Source: UBA4055 sp036721445 (GTDB lineage: Bacteria > UBA4055). From it: DNA of 6,062 nt. The stretch is taken from the NCBI GenBank assembly GCA_036721445.1, contig DAIMKZ010000122.1, positions 1 through 6,062 on the forward strand, written 5' to 3'. The notes beneath the pieces are model-generated. The model had not been told where the DNA came from. It was given only the letters and a program-made list of their open reading frames with translations, and ran no database searches. Shown one piece after another: positions 1-5,580 of this stretch; position 1 is the stretch's first letter; each line of letters opens with the position of its first letter. The translations under genes and the position numbers were made by a program.

Positions 1-458
1 TCCATCTCAACCAGGTCAATGATCTCAGGATCGTCGACGAGGTCAACTTTGTTCAAAAATACTACCAGGTAAGGTACATTCACCTGTCTTGCGAGAAGAA
101 TATGCTCTCTTGTCTGAGGCATAGGTCCGTCCGCTGCGGAAACTACCAGGATAGCTCCGTCCATCTGAGCGGCTCCCGTAACCATGTTCTTAACATAGTC
201 TGCGTGGCCGGGACAGTCGACGTGCGCGTAGTGCCTGTTGCTTGTTTCGTACTCGATGTGAGCGGTATTAATTGTAATACCCCTTTCTTTTTCTTCCGGA
301 GCCTTGTCAATTTCGTCAAACGCCATGACTTTAGATCCGGTCAGTTTGTTGAGAACCAGTGTAATTGCCGCAGTCAACGTGGTTTTTCCGTGGTCTACAT
401 GACCGATTGTTCCGATGTTAACGTGCGGTTTGGTTCTTTCATATTTTTCCTTAGCCAT
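1..458 (-). CDS. tuf: Elongation factor Tu, N-terminal part (runs off the left edge)
   Basis: EF-Tu is the cytoplasmic GTPase that carries aminoacyl-tRNA to the ribosomal A site. The 152 complete codons here cover most of the GTP-binding domain. The reading frame shows the P-loop GHVDHGKT (residues 19-26), the switch I sequence RGITI (59-63), the switch II sequence DCPGH (81-85, with the catalytic His85) and the base-recognition motif NKVD (136-139). All are intact. The start ATG at 458 follows a strong ribosome binding site, GGAGGT at 464-469, with a 5-nt spacer, and the N-terminus MAKEKYERTKPHVNVGTIGH is typical of the family. The rest of the G domain and domains II and III lie outside the window. 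The gene follows fusA by 28 bp, the usual str-operon order, so it is probably cotranscribed. A second tuf copy elsewhere in the genome cannot be excluded. Confidence 0.98.
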   Translation of the reverse strand, partial: MAKEKYERTKPHVNIGTIGHVDHGKTTLTAAITLVLNKLTGSKVMAFDEIDKAPEEKERGITINTAHIEYETSNRHYAHVDCPGHADYVKNMVTGAAQMDGAILVVSAADGPMPQTREHILLARQVNVPYLVVFLNKVDLVDDPEIIDLVEM

Positions 459-486
459 TCAATACCTCCGTTTATAGACTTAAATT

Positions 487-2562
487 TTAGCTGTTGTAAA
501 CATAACCGAATTTCTTGAGAGTTTTTTTTGTCTCGTCTTCGGTCATAGCCACAAATTCTTTAAATTCCATTGATGAAGAAGCCCTTCCCTGAGACAGATT
601 TCTTAGTCTGTTAGTGTAGCCGAACATCTCTGAAAGCGGTACTGTAGCCCTGATGATCTGGTAATCATTCTTGAGCACAAGGTCATCGACCTTTCCTCTC
701 CTGGCATTAATGTCTCCCGTGAGCGATCCGACATATGAGAGGGGGGTATGTATCTCGACCTTCATAACCGGTTCAAGAAGTACGGTTCCTGCTTTTGAAG
801 CTGCTTCTTTAAAAGCGAGGCTTCCGCAGGTTTTAAAAGCCATTTCTGAAGAATCTACCGGATGGAAAGAACCGTCGAGCAGCTCAACCCTCACATCAAG
901 CACCGGATATCCTGCGATAGGTCCTGAAGTCATCGCGTCTTTTACGCCCGACTCTATCGCCGGGATATATTCTTTAGGTATACGCCCGCCCGTTACTTTA
1001 TTAATGAACACGAAACCTGAATTCGGTTCTCCCGGACCTATGTTCATTACAGCGTGAGCATACTGACCCTTGCCGCCGGTCTGTTTTGCGTGTTTGTAAT
1101 CGATCCTGATTTCTTTCTTCAGTCTCTCTTTGTATGCAACCTGAGGAGCTCCGACATTTACTGAAAGATTGAATTCTCTTTTCAGCCTGTCGATAATTAT
1201 ATCAAGATGAAGTTCACCCATGCCGGATATTATGGTCTGCCCTGTCTCTTCATTAAATTTGATCACGAACGTGGGGTCTTCTTCAGAGAGCTTAAGGAGC
1301 GAGTCCGTAAGCTTGTCTGAATCCATTTTGGATTTTGGTTCAATAGCCTGATGCACTACAGGGACGGGGAATTTCAGGGTTTCAAAACGAATTCTCTTAT
1401 TGTTGTCGCACAGAGTATCACCGGTCCTAGTGGATTTTAATCCTACAACAGCAACAATATCTCCCGCCTGACAGAACTCAAGGTCCTCTCTTTTGTTAGA
1501 CATCATTCTCAGAATTCTTCCGAAGCGTTCTTTCTTCATATTATGCGAATTCACTACCGCATCGCCTACCTTAGCCTTGCCGGAATATATTCTCAGGTAT
1601 ATCAGTTTTCCTACATAAGGATCGGTCATAACTTTAAAAGCATATGCGGAAAAAGGTTCGTCAGGAGACGGCTTTCTGTAAATCACCTCATCATCGTCGA
1701 TCTTGAATCCTGAATATTCTTTTGTGTCCAGCGGGGAGGGAAGATAGTCTATCACACCGTCGAGAAGAGCCTGAACCCCTTTATTCTTGAATGAAGAACC
1801 GCAGAAAACAGGAACTATCTTCAGATCAAGCGTGGCTTTTCTTAAAGCTTTCTTGATCCTTTCAGCGGATATTTCTTTTCCTTCAAGAAAAAGCTCCATC
1901 ATTTCGTCATCGTAATCTGAAATTGACTCCAGCATGATCTCTCTGTACCGCCTTGTTATCCCTTCAAGGTCTTCCGGAATGTCGATCTCTTCGAATATCA
2001 GACCGTCATCCTGCCTGTACATCCTCGCTTTCAGCCTTATAAGATCTATCACTCCGGCGAACATCTCTCCGGTTCCGACAGGGATCTGAACAGCTATCGG
2101 ATGAGCTCCGAGCCTTTCTACGATCATGTCAAGAACATTATAGAAGTCGGCTCCAACCCTGTCCATCTTGTTGACGAACGCGATCCTCGGTACCTTGTAG
2201 TGATTCGCCTGTCTCCAGACAGTTTCAGACTGAGGTTCGACACCGCCTACACCGCAGAAAAGAGCTATGGCTCCGTCAAGCACCCTGAGCGACCTTTCCA
2301 CTTCGACAGTAAAATCAACATGTCCGGGCGTGTCTATAATATTGATCGAGTGGTCTTTCCATTCGCATGTAGTGGCGGCTGAAGTGATCGTAATTCCCCT
2401 TTCCTGCTCCTGGGGCATCCAGTCCATTACAGCCGTACCTTCGTGAACCTCTCCTACCTTATGTACCTTTCCTGTATAGAAAAGTATCCTTTCAGTAGTA
2501 GTGGTCTTACCGGCGTCGATATGGGCCATGATCCCGATATTTCTGAGTCTGTCTAGGGTCAT
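487..2562 (-). CDS. fusA: Elongation factor G
   Basis: EF-G is the translational GTPase that drives translocation and, with the ribosome recycling factor, splits ribosomes. The protein has 691 residues, within the usual 690-705. Domain I carries the P-loop AHIDAGKT (13-20), RGITI (55-59), DTPGH (77-81) and NKMD (131-134), plus GSSFKNKG near residue 255 as the G5 region. Later come the domain III signature GMGELHLDI and the domain IV segment HAKQTGGKGQYAH, which leads to the tip that enters the decoding site. The open frame extends upstream to a TTG at 2589 inside rpsG, but I chose the ATG at 2562 because family members begin a few residues before RNIGIMAHIDAGKTT. Its place between rpsG and tuf marks it as the canonical str-operon EF-G rather than a divergent paralogue. 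No key residue is missing. Confidence 0.98.
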   Translation of the reverse strand: MTLDRLRNIGIMAHIDAGKTTTTERILFYTGKVHKVGEVHEGTAVMDWMPQEQERGITITSAATTCEWKDHSINIIDTPGHVDFTVEVERSLRVLDGAIALFCGVGGVEPQSETVWRQANHYKVPRIAFVNKMDRVGADFYNVLDMIVERLGAHPIAVQIPVGTGEMFAGVIDLIRLKARMYRQDDGLIFEEIDIPEDLEGITRRYREIMLESISDYDDEMMELFLEGKEISAERIKKALRKATLDLKIVPVFCGSSFKNKGVQALLDGVIDYLPSPLDTKEYSGFKIDDDEVIYRKPSPDEPFSAYAFKVMTDPYVGKLIYLRIYSGKAKVGDAVVNSHNMKKERFGRILRMMSNKREDLEFCQAGDIVAVVGLKSTRTGDTLCDNNKRIRFETLKFPVPVVHQAIEPKSKMDSDKLTDSLLKLSEEDPTFVIKFNEETGQTIISGMGELHLDIIIDRLKREFNLSVNVGAPQVAYKERLKKEIRIDYKHAKQTGGKGQYAHAVMNIGPGEPNSGFVFINKVTGGRIPKEYIPAIESGVKDAMTSGPIAGYPVLDVRVELLDGSFHPVDSSEMAFKTCGSLAFKEAASKAGTVLLEPVMKVEIHTPLSYVGSLTGDINARRGKVDDLVLKNDYQIIRATVPLSEMFGYTNRLRNLSQGRASSSMEFKEFVAMTEDETKKTLKKFGYVYNS

Positions 2563-2589
2563 AATTCTTTTAGAACCTGAAATGAGCAA
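2563..2589 (-). promoter_or_regulatory. rpsG-fusA junction with weak ribosome binding site
   Basis: Only 7 nt (AAGAATT) separate the rpsG stop TAA (2570-2572) from the fusA ATG (2560-2562). There is no GGAGG-like sequence at the normal distance. The only AGG lies inside the last rpsG codons, about 13 nt from the ATG, and just a purine-rich AAAAGAA is closer. The other genes from rpsL to tuf have GGAG-type sites 5 to 7 nt from their starts. This suggests that fusA translation depends on ribosomes finishing rpsG, which is an inference from spacing alone. Confidence 0.5.
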
Positions 2590-3043
2590 AAGCTTTGTTG
2601 GCTTCTGCCATTTTATGCATGTCTTCCTTTTTCTTTATCGAGGCGCCTTCGTTCTTGTAGGCCGCCATTAGCTCGTCCGCGAGTTTTACCGACATTGATT
2701 TGCCGCTTCTTTTTCTGGAGTTCGCTATGACCCACCTTATCGCAAGAGCTTCTTTTCTTTCGCCTCTGATCTCAAGAGGTACCTGAACGTTCGCTCCGCC
2801 GATCCTTCTTGATTTCACTTCAAGAACCGGTTTCACGTTTTCAATAGCCTGCCTGAAAACTTCATGGCCTTTTTTGCCTTTCTCTTTCTGCTCTATTATA
2901 TCCATTGCTGAATAGAATATTCCTTCGGAGATGGCTTTCTTGCCGCTTTTCATCATGTTGTTGATGAAACGGGCTATCACCAGATCCTTAAACATCGGAT
3001 CGGGCAGGATTTTTCTTTTGATTGCCTTGGATCTTCTGGACAT
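2570..3043 (-). CDS. rpsG: Small ribosomal subunit protein S7
   Basis: S7 is a primary binder of the 3' major domain of 16S rRNA; it starts assembly of the 30S head and contacts the E-site tRNA. At 157 residues it matches the common bacterial length of about 156. It opens with a basic tail and the conserved KILPDPMF (11-18), has GKK (34-36), and carries the family core KSRRIGGANVQVPLEI (77-92) and the ending MAEANKAFAHFRF. The ATG at 3043 has an AGAGGA ribosome binding site at 3049-3054 with a 5-nt spacer. It lies 17 bp after rpsL and 7 nt before fusA, the usual str-operon order. In E. coli S7 represses its own operon by binding the longer rpsL-rpsG spacer. The 17-bp spacer here leaves no room for that structure, so any feedback would have to act elsewhere. 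Confidence 0.98.
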   Translation of the reverse strand: MSRRSKAIKRKILPDPMFKDLVIARFINNMMKSGKKAISEGIFYSAMDIIEQKEKGKKGHEVFRQAIENVKPVLEVKSRRIGGANVQVPLEIRGERKEALAIRWVIANSRKRSGKSMSVKLADELMAAYKNEGASIKKKEDMHKMAEANKAFAHFRF

Positions 3044-3060
3044 TTAATTCCTCTGTTCGT

Positions 3061-3435
3061 TTACTTTTTTGGCATCTTAGCCCCGTACTTGGAGCGGGCT
3101 CTCAGTCTTCCGGTTACGCCTGCGGCGTCCTGTGTTCCCCTGATGATGTGATATCTCACACCCGGGAGATCTCTTACTCTTCCGCCTCTTATAAGTACGA
3201 CGGCGTGTTCCTGCAGATTGTGTCCCTCACCAGGTATGTAAGCCCATACCTCCATAGAGTTCGAAAGCCTTATCCTGGCTACTTTTCTGAGCGCGGAATT
3301 AGGTTTCTTCGGCGTCATTGTAGTTATCTTTGTACAGACGCCTCTTTTTTGTGGACAACCCTGCATGGCAGGAGATTTAGTTTTCTTCTTGATAGCTTGT
3401 CTACCAAATCTCACTAATTGGTTGATTGTCGGCAT
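3061..3435 (-). CDS. rpsL: Small ribosomal subunit protein S12
   Basis: S12 sits at the decoding centre of the 30S subunit, helps control tRNA selection accuracy and is the classical streptomycin-resistance locus. The 124-residue protein is full length. It shows NQLVR (5-9), CPQKRGVCTK (27-36), TPKKPNSALRKVARIRL (41-57), PGEGHNLQEH (68-77), RGGRVRDLPGVRYH (83-96) and the basic end ARSKYGAKMPKK. Lys43, the main streptomycin-sensitive residue, is present. Position 88, counting Met1, is Arg where E. coli and M. tuberculosis have Lys. Asp89, the residue methylthiolated by RimO in E. coli, is kept. The ATG at 3435 follows GGAG at 3443-3446 with a 7-nt spacer. It is the first gene of the str transcript, about 120 nt downstream of a strong promoter. 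Confidence 0.98.
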   Translation of the reverse strand: MPTINQLVRFGRQAIKKKTKSPAMQGCPQKRGVCTKITTMTPKKPNSALRKVARIRLSNSMEVWAYIPGEGHNLQEHAVVLIRGGRVRDLPGVRYHIIRGTQDAAGVTGRLRARSKYGAKMPKK

Positions 3436-3505
3436 TAACTTTCTCCAATATAATCTTTTCTATGTTAATAGTATCAAATTGATCCGTCCCTCTCTCTACA
3501 AAACT

Positions 3506-3548
3506 CAGGCACTAAATCACGCTTGGTTTTTATTGCGTGAAAGCCCTG
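3506..3548 (-). promoter_or_regulatory. Hairpin in the rpsL leader
   Basis: In the predicted 5' leader of the str transcript, minus-strand TCACGC (3535-3540) and GCGTGA (3517-3522) form a perfect 6-bp stem with a 12-nt loop. Below it, CAGGGC (3543-3548) can pair with GCCTG (3506-3510) with one bulged G, after a small internal loop. No U-run follows, so it does not look like an intrinsic terminator. It could be a site for ribosomal-protein feedback or an mRNA-stabilising element, but its role is unknown and it matches no leader family I can name. Confidence 0.4.
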
Positions 3549-3565
3549 CGATTTTGCGGAAAACG

Positions 3566-3594
3566 AATATAACAATATTAAATTTCAAAGTCAA
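3566..3594 (-). promoter_or_regulatory. Sigma-70-type promoter of the str operon
   Basis: The minus strand has TTGACT (3589-3594) as -35 box, a spacer of exactly 17 nt, and TATATT (3566-3571) as -10 box. Both are 5 of 6 matches to consensus. Transcription should begin near 3559, giving a leader of about 120 nt before the rpsL ATG. The promoter lies between the SpoIID-domain gene and rpsL, where a ribosomal-protein operon needs a strong promoter. Confidence 0.8.
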
Positions 3595-3598
3595 TATC

Positions 3599-3613
3599 TT
3601 TTTTCAAAAAAAA
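3599..3613 (-). promoter_or_regulatory. A/T tract upstream of the str promoter (possible UP element)
   Basis: Just upstream of the -35 box the minus strand reads T8, G, then A6, roughly -40 to -54 from the predicted start site. Phased A and T tracts in this position are what the C-terminal domain of the RNA polymerase alpha subunit binds in UP elements of rRNA and ribosomal-protein promoters. The T8 run also lies shortly after the SpoIID stop, but no G+C-rich stem precedes it, so I do not call a terminator. The function is inferred from position and composition. Confidence 0.4.
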
Positions 3614-3628
3614 CGCTTTATTTTTAAA

Positions 3629-5062
3629 TTATTTGTCAAGTTCTGTCACATCAGTCCCGGGAAAATAAAATTCAAGGATATCGTCGAAATTACTCCCTTT
3701 ATCCGCCATACCGCATGCGCCTATCTGACACATACCTGTTCCGTGACCGAAGCCCGCACCTCTGAAAAGGAATTCAGAAGGGTATCCGCTTCTATCTGAA
3801 TTAATTTTTTCTACATAGAAATTTCCGCTGTATAAAGGAGGTTTTGAAAGTTTCTGCCTAATATTTAATTCCTTATTTATGTCCAGCGATCCTGCTGAAC
3901 CGGTTACTCTGACGGTTATCGCTTTTCCTGAAGGACCTCTCGATATCACGGATATATCTTTAAGTTTTCCTATATTCTTTCCGGTCGCTGATTTAATGAT
4001 CGATTCGAGTTTTTCTCTTGTGTATCTTTTCTCCCACCTGAAATATTTTTTTGCAAAGGCAAGTTTGCTTCCTGACTGTTTATTGTCAAGATTACAGTAT
4101 GAATCGGGAACCGAGTTTATCCACTTTCTGAAATTATTCTCGTTTTTTAGATCTCCGTAACTGAAACTTCCTGCCGGTGAGCATGGTTTCGCCTTCAGGT
4201 AGGGCAGTGCGGCGGAGCTCCATACTACATCATTGGATTCCAGATAACCTCCGCATACTGAATGGAAAAGCGCTTCGACCGGTTTCCCTTTATACGTAAG
4301 AATAAGGCCTCTTGTCTCGTCGACCGCTCTGCTTGTCGGCTCCGTAATCTTGTCGATTCCCGTGTATACCTGACTGTAAACATCGCTGGTAAGAGAATAG
4401 GGTTTGTCTTTGTATTTTTTTCCTACCTTAGAGAATACATTTGTTCTGGCGAGTATGGCCTGGGCTTTCAGAGCCTCCATCGGAGATTCTGAAGACATTT
4501 CAGAAGGAACGACTCCGTATAAGTACTGCTCTATACCCACTTCATTTACAACTGTTATCCTGCCTCCTATATTCAGAAACTCTATATCACCTTTGTAACT
4601 TCTTGATCTGGTATTTTCCCAGTGCCACCCTTTACCTGACTGAACTTTGCCGATTTTAACATGGGACGATATCTGGTCAGGGCTGAATATAAGATCCCCC
4701 TCAACCCTTATCGCTTCGCCAGTATCCGTGTTCTCGAAAACTAGCTCACTGCCATGAACAGCTATCTTCCAGCTGCCCTGCGATTTCTTTTTTGTGAATA
4801 TGACTTTACCTCTGCTTGAGATCGTAAAAAGACCGGAACAGCTGAATAATATCTCGTTCTCACCCTCCATGATCCCAACCCTGACGGAAACTTTTTTCTC
4901 AGGCAGTGTAACTATCACTGGTTCAGCTGCTTCTTTTTTTTCTTCAGAGACGCTCATTTCCGAAATTATCTTTTCAGTTATAGGTACACCTTTCTCCCTG
5001 GCTACGGGTGTACAGCCTGTAAATATCATTACCGTGATCAGTGCGGTCATTAAAATCTTCAT
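3629..5062 (-). CDS. SpoIID/LytB-domain lipoprotein, probable peptidoglycan glycan-cleaving enzyme
   Basis: SpoIID-domain proteins are lytic transglycosylases or amidase enhancers acting on peptidoglycan; the B. subtilis enzyme cleaves glycan strands stripped of stem peptides. The 477-residue protein starts with a short hydrophobic signal ending in FTGC, so Cys17 is a likely lipidation site (the Phe at -3 is not ideal). A low-complexity Glu/Lys-rich linker (about 28-57) and a region of short beta-like segments (about 58-165) follow. The SpoIID domain then shows NEVGIEQYLYGVVPSEM (173-189) with Glu188 at the catalytic position, EALKAQAILART (196-207), DVYSQVYTG (227-235) and the C-terminal GFGHGTGMCQIGACGMA (437-453) ending in YFPGT. 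Both halves are intact. The ATG at 5062 follows AGAGGA at 5069-5074 with a 6-nt spacer. It lies 39 bp after the response regulator, probably in one transcript. No spore gene is nearby, so an envelope role is likelier than sporulation. Confidence 0.9.
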   Translation of the reverse strand: MKILMTALITVMIFTGCTPVAREKGVPITEKIISEMSVSEEKKEAAEPVIVTLPEKKVSVRVGIMEGENEILFSCSGLFTISSRGKVIFTKKKSQGSWKIAVHGSELVFENTDTGEAIRVEGDLIFSPDQISSHVKIGKVQSGKGWHWENTRSRSYKGDIEFLNIGGRITVVNEVGIEQYLYGVVPSEMSSESPMEALKAQAILARTNVFSKVGKKYKDKPYSLTSDVYSQVYTGIDKITEPTSRAVDETRGLILTYKGKPVEALFHSVCGGYLESNDVVWSSAALPYLKAKPCSPAGSFSYGDLKNENNFRKWINSVPDSYCNLDNKQSGSKLAFAKKYFRWEKRYTREKLESIIKSATGKNIGKLKDISVISRGPSGKAITVRVTGSAGSLDINKELNIRQKLSKPPLYSGNFYVEKINSDRSGYPSEFLFRGAGFGHGTGMCQIGACGMADKGSNFDDILEFYFPGTDVTELDK

Positions 5063-5101
5063 CTGATTTCCTCTGAGGGAAAAGGGGAAGGGCAGAAATA
5101 A

Positions 5102-5479
5102 TTACTCATACTGGTTGAGCTGCTGTATCCTTTTTAGTATGAGCAGCAGCTCTTTATTTCTGAAAGGTTTGGTTATATATCCGTCAGCGCCCAGATTAAG
5201 CGCTTCCGTCGTAGTATATTCCTCCGCAAAACCGGTCATTATTACTGCGGATATATCGTTGTGTTTTTCTTTTATTATTCTCAGAAGTTCAAGCCCGTCC
5301 ATTTCAGGCATTTTCATATCTGTAATAACCAGATCTATCTGATTCGATTCGATTATCTCAACGGCTTCTTTGCCGTTAACAGCAGTATAACATTTATATT
5401 CTTTTTCTTCAAAAAAGGTCTTAAGCATTTTGAGCATATTCTCTTCATCATCTACGATAAGTATCCTGAATTCTTTCAT
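5102..5479 (-). CDS. Stand-alone receiver-domain response regulator (CheY-like)
   Basis: This 125-residue protein is a complete receiver domain with no output domain. Such proteins accept a phosphoryl group from a histidine kinase and act by protein-protein contact or as a phosphorelay link. The acidic pocket is Asp10-Asp11-Glu12, the phosphoacceptor is Asp54 in VITDMKMPEMDG, the switch Thr is Thr82 (IMTGFA) and the conserved Lys is Lys104 (TKPF). The open frame extends upstream to 5569, but I use the ATG at 5479. It has a ribosome binding site at 5488-5494, the receiver fold begins at once with KEFRILIVDDEE, and the extra 30 residues look unlike coding sequence and overlap a likely promoter. 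No partner kinase lies in the window. The gene precedes the SpoIID-domain gene by 39 bp, which makes cotranscription likely. Its target cannot be told from sequence. Confidence 0.92.
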   Translation of the reverse strand: MKEFRILIVDDEENMLKMLKTFFEEKEYKCYTAVNGKEAVEIIESNQIDLVITDMKMPEMDGLELLRIIKEKHNDISAVIMTGFAEEYTTTEALNLGADGYITKPFRNKELLLILKRIQQLNQYE

Positions 5480-5487
5480 AATGCCTG

Positions 5488-5494
5488 TCCTTTT
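5488..5494 (-). promoter_or_regulatory. Ribosome binding site that sets the response-regulator start
   Basis: AAAAGGA on the minus strand sits 8 nt before the ATG at 5479. It supports this start over the non-ATG starts further upstream in the same open frame. Confidence 0.6.
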
Positions 5495-5515
5495 GTATAA
5501 TTTAGAACTATAACC

Positions 5516-5558
5516 GTCAATGACCATCCAATACTTCAATAATATAAAGACCATTGAC
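5516..5558. repeat. Inverted repeat around the response-regulator promoter
   Basis: GTCAATG at 5516-5522 and CATTGAC at 5552-5558 are perfect 7-base inverted copies, 36 bp apart start to start. One arm lies between the -35 and -10 boxes of the candidate promoter and the other just downstream of its predicted start site. On the minus strand the arms extend to a 9-bp pairing with one G-T pair. It could be a two-site operator for a dimeric regulator. The arms are short, so chance is possible. Confidence 0.35.
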
Positions 5559-5569
5559 AGACAAATCAA
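5541..5569 (-). promoter_or_regulatory. Candidate promoter for the response regulator and SpoIID-domain gene
   Basis: TTGATT (5564-5569) and TATATT (5541-5546) on the minus strand are separated by exactly 17 nt. The -35 box matches 4 of 6 consensus bases and the -10 box 5 of 6. The predicted start near 5534 gives a leader of about 55 nt before the ATG at 5479. It fits the 101-bp gap after the PAP2 gene, the only sizeable gap upstream of these two genes. Confidence 0.55.
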
Positions 5570-5580
5570 TAGAAAAAGGG

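Noticed and set aside
102..518. Plus-strand open frame of 138 codons overlapping tuf
   Set aside because: It is antisense to the clearly recognisable EF-Tu sequence, and its translation shows no domain and has low-complexity Phe runs.
2101..2382. Plus-strand open frame inside fusA
   Set aside because: It lies opposite the conserved EF-G G domain and has no recognisable motif; it is a shadow of the strong codon pattern on the minus strand.
2563..2589. Longer EF-G starting at a TTG inside rpsG
   Set aside because: The added nine residues match no EF-G family N-terminus, and the ATG at 2562 gives the standard length and beginning.
3447..3480. Second promoter near rpsL: TTGATA with TATATT close to the rpsL ATG
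   Set aside because: The spacer would be 19 nt and transcription would begin almost at the start codon, downstream of or within the ribosome binding site. A/T-rich chance is more likely.
3599..3628. Intrinsic terminator after the SpoIID-domain gene
   Set aside because: There is a T8 run on the minus strand but no G+C-rich hairpin before it, and the tract sits where an upstream promoter element is expected.
3365..3799. Plus-strand open frame of 144 codons spanning the rpsL-SpoIID gap
   Set aside because: It covers the str promoter, the ends of two real genes and A/T-rich non-coding sequence, and its translation resembles no known protein.
5480..5569. Extended N-terminus of 30 residues for the response regulator
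   Set aside because: It needs a non-ATG start, overlaps a good promoter and the inverted repeat, and receiver domains start right at the Met at 5479, which has its own ribosome binding site.
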